A stretch of 64,000 bases of DNA from a virus, in IMG/VR virus record IMGVR_UViG_3300038424_000251, positions 248,001 through 312,000 of that record; one strand, written 5' to 3'. The translations under genes were made by a program, and so were the position numbers. Below, piece after piece: positions 44,456-52,058 of this stretch; the first letter of the stretch is position 1; each line of letters begins with the position of its first letter. A model generated the notes under the pieces. That model was not told where the DNA came from. It was given only the letters and a program-made list of their open reading frames with translations, and searched no databases.

Positions 44456-44535
44456 GTGAGTATGGCACCAGCGGCAACGGCGCTTCCCTTACACGGAAGT
44501 TTTTATCGCAGGTTCGAGTCCTGCTACTCACACCA
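44456..44535 (+). tRNA. tRNA-Val (TAC)
   Basis: GTGAGTA / TACTCAC acceptor, CTTCC-CTTACAC-GGAAG anticodon arm, CCA. Confidence 0.92.
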
Positions 44536-44540
44536 ATTTT

Positions 44541-44723
44541 ATGAAAAATAGGATGTTAACATTATATAATTTTATTGATGAATTATCAAAAAAGGTTGAA
44601 AATAAAATCAAGAAAAATAAAATGTTAGGAGAAATATTATATTACAAATATGATAATAAACTTCTCATTTATATTTTGATTAGTAGTATAGTGATTTCTG
44701 TTATTTTAACATTTTTGTCATGA
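44541..44723 (+). CDS. small membrane protein
   Basis: 60 residues: a basic helical N-terminal half (LSKKVENKIKKNKMLGE) and a C-terminal transmembrane helix (LLIYILISSIVISVILTFLS). Tail-anchored topology is likely. Starts 6 nt after the tRNA-Val CCA. Confidence 0.55.
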   Translation: MKNRMLTLYNFIDELSKKVENKIKKNKMLGEILYYKYDNKLLIYILISSIVISVILTFLS

Positions 44724-44887
44724 TTACTAAGTTTGAATGTAAAGATAAAAAACGCTTTTCTACAAAGGAACAGGCAAATGAACATATTTATACATTAGTG
44801 ATGGAATCTCTTGGTGGTGTAATTGAACTAAGGCCATATAAATGCAAGCATTGCAAGGGGTACCACTTAACCAGTAAAGTAAAATGA
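44720..44887 (+). CDS. conserved small phage protein (CKHCKGYHLTS)
   Basis: 55 residues. The C-terminal PYKCKHCKGYHLTSK is a motif I recognise from small phage proteins (CxxC followed by WHLTS or YHLTS). Overlaps both neighbours by 4 bp (ATGA), so 44541-45084 is one translational unit. Probably zinc-binding; function unknown. Confidence 0.65.
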   Translation: MITKFECKDKKRFSTKEQANEHIYTLVMESLGGVIELRPYKCKHCKGYHLTSKVK

Positions 44888-45084
44888 ATACTGAAACAGG
44901 ACAATTAATAAATTTTGACGATCTTAAAAAATTACCACTTGAAGAACAAGTAAAATACACCGAAATTAAACGTGATTTGACCAAATTGGAAGAATTTAAC
45001 AAACAAATCAGAATGTATTCCCCGTGCGGTTGTGGAAGTGGTAAAAAATTCAAATTTTGTTGTTACAAAAAACCAGTAAGATAA
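44884..45084 (+). CDS. SEC-C motif protein
   Basis: 66 residues ending with a SEC-C zinc motif, PCGCGSGKKFKFCC, as found at the SecA C-terminus and in many small proteins. The preceding helix is charged. May bind zinc and SecB-like or nucleic-acid partners; role here unknown. Confidence 0.78.
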   Translation: MNTETGQLINFDDLKKLPLEEQVKYTEIKRDLTKLEEFNKQIRMYSPCGCGSGKKFKFCCYKKPVR

Positions 45085-45085
45085 A

Positions 45086-45355
45086 ATGATTTATATTTGT
45101 TCACAATGCATAGAACAGCAAAAATTAGGACCTTATACTATTAAGGCTCAAGCAGCAGGTGTTCAATTTAAACAAGGATTGTGTTTGCGTCATTATGTGA
45201 AAGCTGCACTTGATAGAGGTAGAAGTAAAAAGCAAATTGAAATAGGTATAAGGGCAAATGCCTCAACCGGGTTTAAACCACCTGTAGATTTGAAAAAATA
45301 TCCAAGTTTGATTAAACAATATAAACAAGGAATATTTAAAGAACCAGAAGTGTAA
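45086..45355 (+). CDS. zinc-finger protein, paralog of 23249 gene
   Basis: 89 residues: CSQCIEQQKLG, then QGLCLRHYVKAALDRG and a C-terminal KYPSLIKQYKQGIFKEPEV. It matches the 23249 protein at the CxRHYxK core and the final YxxGIF segment. It starts 1 nt after the SEC-C gene. Stops just before tRNA-Leu. Confidence 0.65.
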   Translation: MIYICSQCIEQQKLGPYTIKAQAAGVQFKQGLCLRHYVKAALDRGRSKKQIEIGIRANASTGFKPPVDLKKYPSLIKQYKQGIFKEPEV

Positions 45356-45358
45356 TTT

Positions 45359-45447
45359 GCTACCATGCTGGAATTGGCATACAGACCAGCCTGAGAAGTT
45401 GGGGTCCGTAATTGGACTTGTGGGTTCGAATCCCTCTGGTAGCACCA
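45359..45447 (+). tRNA. tRNA-Leu (GAG)
   Basis: GCTACCA / TGGTAGC acceptor, CCAGC-CTGAGAA-GTTGG anticodon arm, long variable arm, CCA. Confidence 0.92.
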
Positions 45448-45464
45448 ATTTTATATAGTGAATT

Positions 45465-45502
45465 GTGTCAATAAAATTTTGTTATTGACACGATTTTTGT
45501 TT
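45465..45502 (+). terminator. intrinsic terminator
   Basis: GTGTCAATAA / TTATTGACAC stem followed by a T-rich tract. Confidence 0.75.
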
Positions 45503-45508
45503 TAAGGC

Positions 45509-45541
45509 TTGACATTTTTATGTATTTGATTTATATTTATA
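45509..45541 (+). promoter_or_regulatory. RNase P RNA promoter region
   Basis: TTGACA at 45509 with TTATAT at 16 bp, and a TATTTATA box at 45534-45541; both promoter types may serve the RNA downstream. Confidence 0.5.
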
Positions 45542-45565
45542 GATAAAGAGTTCTTTGAAATTTTT

Positions 45566-45847
45566 TTGTGACATAAGTGACCTTACGCTAACCTAAATGT
45601 GTTAGAGGAAGTTCGCGGCATCACAGCAGATGATTGGGAGAATCAGTAAATGTTGCAACCGAGCCGTAGCCAGAGAAAAACTGGTAGTGAGCCTTGAAAG
45701 GGGTTAATCGGTATGATTCGTTAATACCACAAATTAGATGCAAGTGCAAATAGGGACAAGAGTAGTGCTGCTCGTTATAAAGTCTGGGTAATAGCACGCT
45801 TAGAGAAATGTAAGGATAAAACAGAACCGCGGCTATGTCTGTGTCAT
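45566..45847 (+). ncRNA. rnpB: RNase P RNA
   Basis: About 280 nt with the universally conserved blocks in order: GAGGAAGTTCGCGGC near the 5' end (CR I), TTGAAAGGGG and its hairpin, GATGCAAGTGCAAATAGGG (cf. GAGCAAGxxCAAATAGGG), and at the 3' end TTAGAGAAATGTAAG then ATAAAACAGAACCGCGGCTA (CR V, cf. ACAGAACCCGGCTTA). GACATA (45570) pairs with TATGTC (45834) as P1. It is shorter than typical bacterial forms. It would mature the 5' ends of the tRNAs around it. No rnpA gene is visible in this window. Confidence 0.92.
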
Positions 45848-45857
45848 AAATTTTATT

Positions 45858-45933
45858 GGGGTCTTAGCTCAATTGGTAGAGCGTCTCAATGGCATTGAGA
45901 AGGTCAGGGGTTCGAATCCCCTAGGCTCCACCA
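45858..45933 (+). tRNA. tRNA-Ala (GGC)
   Basis: GGGGTCT / AGGCTCC acceptor with G3-U70, TCTCA-ATGGCAT-TGAGA anticodon arm, CCA; 11 nt after the RNase P RNA. Confidence 0.92.
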
Positions 45934-45938
45934 GTTTT

Positions 45939-46091
45939 AGATGTGGTAACAGCAATTAAATATTGTTAAAACAAAAAACCCCAAAAGGGAATAAATCCTG
46001 CGAAACAGGTCGTAGCGGTGGCTACGCTAAAAACGCTCAACAGGGGTAAGTTGTAAAAAGAGCTTCGGAGATAACCGTAAATTCCGCATCT
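45939..46091 (+). ncRNA. CAGCAA-type stem-closed RNA, copy 6
   Basis: AGATGTGG / CCGCATCT closing stem with CAGCAAT; the largest member (153 nt), with inner hairpins CCCC/GGGG and GTAGC-GGTG-GCTAC. Confidence 0.55.
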
Positions 46092-46100
46092 AGTATATTC

Positions 46101-46149
46101 TTTCTCTTCGTGAGAAAGATGAAGTTTTCCTCTCGGAAGGGAAACTTTA
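46101..46149 (+). ncRNA. two tandem hairpins before tRNA-Ala
   Basis: TCTTTCTC-TTCG-GAGAAAGA and AAGTTTTCC / GGGAAACTT hairpins back to back; probably processed spacer. Confidence 0.4.
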
Positions 46150-46150
46150 T

Positions 46151-46224
46151 GGGGTCATCGTTCAACGGGAGGACATCTCATTCGCAATGAGAAAATCCGG
46201 GTTCGATTCCCAGTGGCTCCACCA
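46151..46224 (+). tRNA. tRNA-Ala (CGC)
   Basis: GGGGTCA / TGGCTCC acceptor with G3-U70, TCTCA-TTCGCAA-TGAGA anticodon arm, CCA. Confidence 0.92.
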
Positions 46225-46245
46225 ATTTAGAGTATTACAAAATAT

Positions 46246-46319
46246 TGATTACTGATGTAATGGTAGCATGACGCTCTCTGAAAGCGTTCGTCCATGTTCG
46301 AGTCATGGGTAATCAGCCA
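46246..46319 (+). tRNA. tRNA-Gln (CTG)
   Basis: TGATTAC / GTAATCA acceptor, ACGCT-CTCTGAA-AGCGT anticodon arm, CCA. Confidence 0.92.
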
Positions 46320-46324
46320 ATTTT

Positions 46325-46489
46325 AACAACGGATACCTACAGTTAAATCCTGACGTATTTGATACTCAGGACAATCACGGGTAATAAGTAGGTAATTAAA
46401 GTTTACCGAAGACCGTGTTAGGAGGCCACAATCGAAAGCAGTGGCTTTGCCGTTGGACGAGATTCCAACAGGTTATTAAATCCGTTGTT
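46325..46489 (+). ncRNA. stem-closed RNA element
   Basis: AACAACGGA / TCCGTTGTT 9-bp closing stem. ACAGTTAAAT follows the 5' strand, a possible variant of the CAGCAA signature. Inner GCCAC / GTGGC hairpin with GAAAGC. Confidence 0.5.
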
Positions 46490-46492
46490 TTA

Positions 46493-46584
46493 GGATGTGT
46501 GGCAGAGTGGCTTATAGCGCTTGCTTGGAGAGCAAGAGGTCGGTGAAAATCGGCCCGGAGGTTCAAATCCTTCCACATCCGCCA
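46493..46584 (+). tRNA. tRNA-Ser (GGA)
   Basis: GGATGTG / CACATCC acceptor, CTTGC-TTGGAGA-GCAAG anticodon arm, long variable arm, CCA. Confidence 0.93.
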
Positions 46585-46607
46585 ATTTATTTGAAATTAT
46601 AAATAAA

Positions 46608-46838
46608 ATGTTTTTAAAATGGGTAAAATTTTTATTTGCTAAAAAATCAAAAAACCCTGAAAAGGTAGTAATTGGTTTTGTATTACCAGATGGCAAAAAA
46701 TTTAATATCGAAGCAATAAAACCATCAACAAATCCATTTGCTTGTAAAATTCATCCAGATTATATTCCTGTAAGTCCGCCAACAAATAATTGTAATAGTT
46801 GTTGGGAATATTATAGTAAAGGCCGTAGTAAATGGTAA
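46608..46838 (+). CDS. hypothetical cysteine-containing protein
   Basis: 76 residues: basic hydrophobic N-terminus (MFLKWVKFLFAKKSKNPEK), then ACKIHPDYIPVSPPTNNCNS CW, a C-H...C-x-x-C set that could bind zinc. Unrecognised. Starts 23 nt after the tRNA-Ser CCA. Confidence 0.55.
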   Translation: MFLKWVKFLFAKKSKNPEKVVIGFVLPDGKKFNIEAIKPSTNPFACKIHPDYIPVSPPTNNCNSCWEYYSKGRSKW

Positions 46839-46839
46839 T

Positions 46840-47007
46840 ATGAATCAGAGTTATTATGACGATGATTACCCTGAAACAAATAGGGATAAGACTTTAGTGC
46901 CACGAAAAGTTTCTCTTTGGTGTGGTTGTGATAGAGTCTTAATAAGACCGTGGAAAAAGTGCCCCATTTGTGGCAGACGAAATGGCAGAAAACGATTTAA
47001 ACGGTAA
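46840..47007 (+). CDS. 55-residue zinc-ribbon protein
   Basis: WCGCDRVLIRPWKKCPICGR gives CxC...CxxC, followed by a very basic tail (RNGRKRFKR). Acidic N-terminus. Its TAA stop lies inside the first bases of tRNA-Ser (47003). Possibly RNA-binding. Confidence 0.6.
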   Translation: MNQSYYDDDYPETNRDKTLVPRKVSLWCGCDRVLIRPWKKCPICGRRNGRKRFKR

Positions 47008-47096
47008 GTTGGCCGAGTGGACTAAGGCGCCAGTTTCGAAAACTGGAGGTCGGCAAAAATGCTGACCCGTAGGTTCAAATCCTACACTTACCGCCA
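47003..47096 (+). tRNA. tRNA-Ser (CGA)
   Basis: GGTAAGT / ACTTACC acceptor, CCAGT-TTCGAAA-ACTGG anticodon arm, long variable arm, CCA; last tRNA of the array. Confidence 0.93.
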
Positions 47097-47110
47097 ATTT
47101 TATATTCTTC

Positions 47111-47139
47111 TTGACTTTTCTTTCTTTTTTTGATATCTT
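47111..47139 (+). promoter_or_regulatory. early promoter
   Basis: TTGACT, 17 bp, TATCTT; 7 nt to the ATG at 47147. Confidence 0.6.
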
Positions 47140-47146
47140 TATCTTT

Positions 47147-47356
47147 ATGAATTTTCAACCACCAATCATATATGGAATTTATAATCTAACTTTGAATAAA
47201 TGGGTTCAAGATGCAGATTCAGATGTTGGTGCAGATGTTAAATGTTATAGTCTATCTAAAGCAGAAAAATTATTGGAAAGAGTAAATGATTTGAAAATGC
47301 TTAATCCAAATAATAGAAACATGCAATTTGAAATAAGGCCTTATAAGGATTTATGA
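47147..47356 (+). CDS. small hypothetical protein
   Basis: 69 residues (MNFQPPIIYGIYNLTLNKWV start), alpha/beta pattern with YSLSKAEKLLERVNDL as a helix. Unrecognised. It overlaps the prephenate dehydrogenase-like gene by 4 bp (ATGA). Confidence 0.6.
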   Translation: MNFQPPIIYGIYNLTLNKWVQDADSDVGADVKCYSLSKAEKLLERVNDLKMLNPNNRNMQFEIRPYKDL

Positions 47357-47964
47357 AACTTAAAATTATAGGTGATGGGGCGTTTGGTTCTTTTCTTAAA
47401 GAATTACTTGCTCCTCATTTTGAAATTTGTGATGATGCAGAAAGTGTTATTCTTGCTATTCCTATATCTGCATACCCATCTTGGGGAGCACAATTGTCTG
47501 ATAAACATCTAATAAATGTATGTTCGGTTCAAAAACCATCAACTGATATACTTCTTTCGTCAACAGACAGAGTTACAAGTATTCATCCTTTATTTGGAAG
47601 GCGAACACCCGAAGATAAACGGAATTCAATTTTGACATATATAGGAACAAACAATGATACATGGGATTCAGGATTAGATTGTCAATTTGAATTCATAAAA
47701 ATATTTGGAAAAGTTTCTAAAATAATAGATACTGATCAAGAGGGTAAAAAGTTTACACCTGAATCGCATGACCAGCTTATGGCTAAAACCCATGTAGCTG
47801 CCGTTATGGCAGCTAAACAATTAAAGGTATTTGTTGACAGAGTTAAAGATGTTCCTGATGAATTGATTCCTCATAGTTTTCGTATGATGCGAGAGTTTGT
47901 AAAAACTCTTGATGATATGCCGAAAGGAACTATTGAAAGTATTATGGCAAATCCATATTTTTAA
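47353..47964 (+). CDS. prephenate dehydrogenase-like NAD(P)-binding protein
   Basis: 203 residues. Rossmann start LKIIGDGAFGSFLKELL (GxGxxG), VILAIPISAYPSW, INVCSVQKPS (cf. the GSVK motif), IHPLFGRRTPEDK (cf. HPMfGP) and ESHDQLMAKTHVAAV, which carries the catalytic-region His-Asp order of TyrA enzymes. It is about 70 residues shorter than most bacterial TyrA. Predicted to oxidise prephenate or a related substrate toward tyrosine synthesis; the substrate is not certain. Confidence 0.75.
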   Translation: MKLKIIGDGAFGSFLKELLAPHFEICDDAESVILAIPISAYPSWGAQLSDKHLINVCSVQKPSTDILLSSTDRVTSIHPLFGRRTPEDKRNSILTYIGTNNDTWDSGLDCQFEFIKIFGKVSKIIDTDQEGKKFTPESHDQLMAKTHVAAVMAAKQLKVFVDRVKDVPDELIPHSFRMMREFVKTLDDMPKGTIESIMANPYF

Positions 47965-47986
47965 TAAAACCATTAAATAAAATAAG

Positions 47987-48015
47987 TTGATTATAAAAAC
48001 CCATTGTTGTATCAT
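47987..48015 (+). promoter_or_regulatory. early promoter
   Basis: TTGATT, 17 bp, TATCAT; 6 nt to the ATG at 48022. Confidence 0.55.
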
Positions 48016-48021
48016 TTAGAT

Positions 48022-48342
48022 ATGACAATGGGTGTTTTTATTTTAGTTGTTATAGCAATGACATTTTATGGATTTGGTGAATATTTTTCAAAATTATTTG
48101 CTAATATAGGTGGTTCAAAATTTGCTCTTCTAGCTCTTCTTTTCTATATTTTAACTTCTATCTGTTTTTTACCAGCCTTAAAAAAGCTTAATTCACTTTC
48201 TATTTTAGGAACTATTTGGAATGTAGGCTATATGATAATTACATTGGGAATAGGTATTTTAATATTTCATGAAACTCTTACCATACTTCAAATTATAGGT
48301 ATAATATTTGGTTTTATTGCTATAATTTTATTGTCAATATAA
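48022..48342 (+). CDS. SMR/EamA-like four-helix transporter
   Basis: 106 residues with four hydrophobic helices. The second half (LSILGTIWNVGYMIITLGIG and HETLTILQIIGIIFGFIAII) follows the small multidrug resistance pattern, and a Glu (GFGEYFSKLF) lies in helix 1 near where EmrE has its essential Glu14. Such proteins export small cations as dimers. Substrate unknown; unusual cargo for a phage. Confidence 0.68.
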   Translation: MTMGVFILVVIAMTFYGFGEYFSKLFANIGGSKFALLALLFYILTSICFLPALKKLNSLSILGTIWNVGYMIITLGIGILIFHETLTILQIIGIIFGFIAIILLSI

Positions 48343-48346
48343 TAAA

Positions 48347-48374
48347 TTGATTTTCTCTTAATCTGTGTTAGTAT
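48347..48374 (+). promoter_or_regulatory. promoter
   Basis: TTGATT, 16 bp, TAGTAT; leader of about 21 nt with a Shine-Dalgarno before 48396. Confidence 0.5.
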
Positions 48375-48395
48375 GCTTCACAGAAGGAAAAATAT

Positions 48396-49079
48396 ATGAT
48401 TGACAAAACTAATTTGACTGATGCTGAAATTCAAGAAAATTACCAAGAATTTTTGAAATTTGTTGGTGATACTTTCATTGGTAAAAGAAAAGATAAACTT
48501 CTAAAAATGTATTCTGATGAAGAAGATTCGTTGGGATTACCTTTAGCAACTGCACCTGCATCAATGTGTGAACATTTTCATCTGTGTTATCCGGGTGGAT
48601 ATTTGCAACATGTTATGCATGTAATCAGATTATCTTTTGCAGGAAAGAAATTATTTGAAATTGCTGGAGCAAATATTGATTTTACAGATGAACAAATGGT
48701 ATTTGCAGCTATGCATCACGATTTAGGAAAACTTGGTGACCCTGAATTTGGTGAATATTATGCTCCACAAGACCAAGATTGGAAGTATAAGAAGGGTGAA
48801 TTTTACAAAATGAATCCTAATCTTCCTTACATGGAAGTTACTGATAGAGCTATATTTCTACTTCAAAAGTATGGTGTAGTTTATGATTGGAAGGAATACC
48901 TTGGTATTAAATTATCAGATGGTTTGTTCAATGATTCCAATGAAAAATATCTAAAACAATATAATCCTGAAATGTATTTATCAACTAATTTACCACGCAT
49001 AATTCATACTGCTGATTATACAGCATGTAGGTCAGAATATGACAGGTGGCATTATGTTAAAGCTGAAGAAAAGCTCTAA
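48396..49079 (+). CDS. HD-domain phosphohydrolase
   Basis: 227 residues. GGYLQHVMHVIRLS supplies the first His, FAAMHHDLGKLGDPE the HD pair (residues about 107-115) and IIHTADYTACRS the final Asp, the H...HD...D metal set of HD hydrolases. Shine-Dalgarno AGAAGG upstream. Substrate may be a nucleotide or cyclic nucleotide; phages use such enzymes in nucleotide pools or against signalling. It ends before a terminator. Confidence 0.82.
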   Translation: MIDKTNLTDAEIQENYQEFLKFVGDTFIGKRKDKLLKMYSDEEDSLGLPLATAPASMCEHFHLCYPGGYLQHVMHVIRLSFAGKKLFEIAGANIDFTDEQMVFAAMHHDLGKLGDPEFGEYYAPQDQDWKYKKGEFYKMNPNLPYMEVTDRAIFLLQKYGVVYDWKEYLGIKLSDGLFNDSNEKYLKQYNPEMYLSTNLPRIIHTADYTACRSEYDRWHYVKAEEKL

Positions 49080-49099
49080 TAATTCCATGAATAAAAAAC

Positions 49100-49137
49100 A
49101 TTCCCCGTCTGAAATATTCAGATGGGAGAATTTTTTT
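49100..49137 (+). terminator. intrinsic terminator
   Basis: ATTC-CCGTCTGAA / TTCAGATGGG-GAAT stem with seven Ts after the HD gene. Confidence 0.85.
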
Positions 49138-49258
49138 GTGCAATAGAAGACTGCTAACGCGGATTAAACATCCGACATGAAATTTCATATTGTCGAAACA
49201 AGTATATCCACTATTATTTTTCACTATTATAAGTATCATTGCTACAAATGAAATAGTG

Positions 49259-49286
49259 TTGACTTTTAACAGACCTGTGATATGAT
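49259..49286 (+). promoter_or_regulatory. early promoter
   Basis: TTGACT, 16 bp, TATGAT; 6 nt to the ATG at 49293. Confidence 0.62.
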
Positions 49287-49292
49287 ATAATT

Positions 49293-49616
49293 ATGCCTGT
49301 AATAAAGGATGATAAAATATTGCTGATTCGTTGTAAATGCCATGGGCATATTCTGGAAATTACTTACGATGATTATTGGATTGAAGAAGGTGTAGAACCT
49401 GATTTTTATGTTTCCGTATGGAATCAATCTCCATGTCCACTTTCTTTTTCTTACCGCCTTAAACTTGTTTGGGACTTAATTCGTGGAAAAGACCTTAGTG
49501 GTGATGATGTAATAATAGAAAAAGCAGATGCACAATCGATTGTAAATTTCTTAAACAAACAAATAAGAGCAAATTATGTCAAACAAAAAAAGAACAAAGG
49601 AAATGCAATCAGATGA
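49293..49616 (+). CDS. hypothetical protein
   Basis: 107 residues; LIRCKCHGHILEITYDDYWI at the N-terminus has a CxCxGH cluster often seen in small phage proteins that may bind metal. The C-terminus is helical and basic. Unrecognised. Overlaps the next gene by 41 bp in another frame. Confidence 0.6.
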   Translation: MPVIKDDKILLIRCKCHGHILEITYDDYWIEEGVEPDFYVSVWNQSPCPLSFSYRLKLVWDLIRGKDLSGDDVIIEKADAQSIVNFLNKQIRANYVKQKKNKGNAIR

Positions 49617-49869
49617 AATCCTTACTTTAGAAGTACCCATAGCCGAAATAATGAAACAAGAGGAAATTATTTGGTCGCCGGGAGATACAGCGCCACGTTA
49701 TGTTATTGTTCGTGGTGGATTAAGAGTATCTGACAAAGATTATCCAGAACGGGATGACCCAAGGGCAATTTCTGAAATGAATTTTTGGAACAGAGTAATC
49801 AGTCGTTGGCCTGATGGAACGAAAATTGAAATCGTTCAATATGATAAAAAGAAGCATCGCATTTGGTAA
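49576..49869 (+). CDS. hypothetical protein
   Basis: 97 residues; basic start, then TLEVPIAEIMKQEEIIWSPG and RYVIVRGGLRVSDKDY. Unrecognised. It is followed by a strong terminator, so it closes the 49293-49869 operon. Confidence 0.6.
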   Translation: MSNKKRTKEMQSDEILTLEVPIAEIMKQEEIIWSPGDTAPRYVIVRGGLRVSDKDYPERDDPRAISEMNFWNRVISRWPDGTKIEIVQYDKKKHRIW

Positions 49870-49901
49870 AAAAATAAAAATATTTATCTAAATTTATACG
49901 T

Positions 49902-49932
49902 AACGTGGTAGAGAAATCTACCACGTTTTTTC
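49902..49932 (+). terminator. intrinsic terminator
   Basis: AACGTGGTAGA / TCTACCACGTT perfect 11-bp stem with a T-run. Confidence 0.9.
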
Positions 49933-49952
49933 TTTTTGTACGTCTTTGCCGA

Positions 49953-49960
49953 TATTTATT
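49953..49960 (+). promoter_or_regulatory. candidate late promoter box
   Basis: TATTTATT, 10 nt before the ATG at 49971. Confidence 0.4.
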
Positions 49961-49970
49961 CAATGAAGAT

Positions 49971-50324
49971 ATGGTAGAAAAAAATAATAAAAATATACCA
50001 ACTCTATATGTTATACCATCTGATAATAAGGAATTGCAATTTTTTTCCAAAAAGTTTAAGTTTGACATGATGGAGCAAGTCATAAACATGATTGCGTTTG
50101 CTATTGAACATAATTTACCTCTTGTTGAAGTATTTCAGTTTAAAAATTCTGACTTTGTTATAACATTATCAGAGAGAGATTATTTGACTAACCTTAACAA
50201 TATTTATTCTTACTATGTAGAAAAAGAAGCTTACGAATATTGTCCAAAGGTAGTCAAGTTACAGAAAATTCTAAAGGAAAAGTCCGTAATAAATACTGAT
50301 GAAAACCAAACGAATCGACACTAA
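49971..50324 (+). CDS. hypothetical protein upstream of PhoH
   Basis: 117 residues (MVEKNNKNIPTLYVIPSDNK start), mixed alpha/beta, with no recognised motif. Start placed after the terminator stem, which the longer frame would read through. Overlaps the PhoH gene by 26 bp, suggesting coupled expression. Confidence 0.6.
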   Translation: MVEKNNKNIPTLYVIPSDNKELQFFSKKFKFDMMEQVINMIAFAIEHNLPLVEVFQFKNSDFVITLSERDYLTNLNNIYSYYVEKEAYEYCPKVVKLQKILKEKSVINTDENQTNRH

Positions 50325-51030
50325 TGAAGTTAAGGACATAAGCCCTATTATCCCACAACGAAATAAGATTAAAAATCTTCTATCAATTTATCAAAGAAAT
50401 CTTAATGAAAAGCAAAAAAATTTTTTGGAAATTGCCATGGACAAGAATACAAAAATTGTATTCGTATATGGGCCTGCTGGCACGTCCAAAACGTATATGG
50501 CAATATATGCTGCACTTACACTGGTCAATCAAAGAAAAGTAAGTGATTTAATCTACATTCGTTCAGCAGTAGAATCATCAGAAGCTAAACTTGGATTCTT
50601 ACCCGGAGAAGCTGACGAAAAAATGGCACCATATTTAGCTCCTTTAACGGATAAATTAGTAGAATTATTACCAAAAAATGATATAGATATTTTAAAAAAA
50701 GAAAATAGAATTTCATCTATCCCAGTTGGATTTCTTAGAGGGTTAAATTGGAATGCTAGAGTAATAATTTCTGATGAAGCGCAGAACATGACTTTTAAAG
50801 AATTATTTACATTGATTACTAGGGTAGGAGAATTTAGTAAAATGTTTATTTTGGGTGACCCTGAACAATCGGACCTCAACGGTAAAACCGGATTTCTTAA
50901 AATGATATCTTATTTTGATGATGAAGAATCGAGAGCTAATGGAATTCAAGTGTTTAGATTTACCGATAATGATATTGTAAGAAGTGGATTGGTTCAATTC
51001 ATTGTCAAAAAAGTTAAAAAAACGATTTGA
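50299..51030 (+). CDS. phoH: PhoH-like ATPase
   Basis: 243 residues. Walker A FVYGPAGTSKTYMA (residues about 53-66), RSAVESSEAKLGFLPGEADE, Walker B RVIISDEAQNMTFKE and sensor ILGDPEQSDL. Complete PhoH core of typical phage length. PhoH-type proteins are NTPases linked to RNA metabolism and common in T4-like phages. The next gene starts 23 bp downstream with a late-type box. Confidence 0.92.
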   Translation: MKTKRIDTNEVKDISPIIPQRNKIKNLLSIYQRNLNEKQKNFLEIAMDKNTKIVFVYGPAGTSKTYMAIYAALTLVNQRKVSDLIYIRSAVESSEAKLGFLPGEADEKMAPYLAPLTDKLVELLPKNDIDILKKENRISSIPVGFLRGLNWNARVIISDEAQNMTFKELFTLITRVGEFSKMFILGDPEQSDLNGKTGFLKMISYFDDEESRANGIQVFRFTDNDIVRSGLVQFIVKKVKKTI

Positions 51031-51035
51031 GAGTC

Positions 51036-51043
51036 TATTTATA
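51036..51043 (+). promoter_or_regulatory. candidate late promoter box
   Basis: TATTTATA, 9 nt before the fibre gene ATG at 51053. Confidence 0.5.
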
Positions 51044-51052
51044 GGTTATATT

Positions 51053-52045
51053 ATGTCTGATAATGAAAAAGTATCTTCCTTACTGGAATTAGATGCACCA
51101 GAAATACAACCAAATGATGTTTTTCTAGTCACAGATATGAGTCAACGGGAGTCTAAACAACTTCCAGTAGGACAATTATTACTATTTATTGAAAGTAGTG
51201 GAAGTTTTTTGGCTTATGATTCTGCTCATGCAGATACGGCCTCTTATATTTTGGCTAGTGGTATTGATGGTATTATACCTCTTGCTACTAATGCGTCACA
51301 ATCTATATCATCAAGTTGGGCGAGTCTTGCTGATACAAGTTCTTATGCTATTACAGCATCATCTTCTTCATATTCTGCATTTTGTTCAATTACATCAGAT
51401 ATTGCTAATACTGCTTCATTTTTGTCATATACTGGAACACCTAATGGTACAGCTTCGTATGCTATAACTTCCCTTACATCAAATACTGCTCAAAATGCCG
51501 CGTTTTTAATTTATTCCAGTGGAAGTAATAATGGAACATCATCGTATTCTGTAACGTCGCTCACTACTATTTCAGCATCGTATTCCAATACATCATCATA
51601 TTCCAATACGTCATTATATTCTGATACTTCAAGTATAGCAATATCATGTAATACCGCACAGACAGCAAGTTTTTACAATGGCCCAAGATTTGCTCCTACT
51701 TTTATAGCACCCGTTACTATTTTTTCTGGTACAGGACAATCTGCATTTACAACATTTGATTGTAGTCCTTATATTCCGGTTGGAACCAGCGTGGTTATTT
51801 TAGATGCATGGTCTGTAAATGGTAATACAAATACTACCGGATTTGTTTATATAAGACCAGATTCCTTTTTTACTGCTTCAAATTATGTATTGATAGCATT
51901 TCGTTCAGCAGGCAGTGGTGATAATGTAGCAGTTGGTGCACAAGGAAGTTTTCCTCTTTCTTCAATTAGTCCTTTAACATTTCAATTCAGTGTGACACAA
52001 ACAGCAGATGGTGGAACAACGATTCGTTTAATAGGATATTACTAA
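51053..52045 (+). CDS. tail fibre-like protein
   Basis: 330 residues. N-terminal domain LLELDAPEIQPNDVFLVTDM then QRESKQLPVGQLLLFI is shared with the next two genes and is probably the virion attachment module. Then come repeated S/T/A-rich units of the type TASYAI or SSYS (residues about 60-210) typical of long beta-helical fibres, and a compact C-terminal domain likely to bind the receptor. Confidence 0.75.
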   Translation: MSDNEKVSSLLELDAPEIQPNDVFLVTDMSQRESKQLPVGQLLLFIESSGSFLAYDSAHADTASYILASGIDGIIPLATNASQSISSSWASLADTSSYAITASSSSYSAFCSITSDIANTASFLSYTGTPNGTASYAITSLTSNTAQNAAFLIYSSGSNNGTSSYSVTSLTTISASYSNTSSYSNTSLYSDTSSIAISCNTAQTASFYNGPRFAPTFIAPVTIFSGTGQSAFTTFDCSPYIPVGTSVVILDAWSVNGNTNTTGFVYIRPDSFFTASNYVLIAFRSAGSGDNVAVGAQGSFPLSSISPLTFQFSVTQTADGGTTIRLIGYY

Positions 52046-52058
52046 TAATAACAATTTT

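Noticed and set aside
48022-48342. Calling the four-helix protein a holin
   Set aside because: Helix number and second-half pattern fit small multidrug transporters better, and no endolysin gene is adjacent.
51189-51467. Alternative hydrophobic frame within the first fibre gene
   Set aside because: Out-of-frame reading of Ser/Ala repeats gives a Leu-rich artefact.
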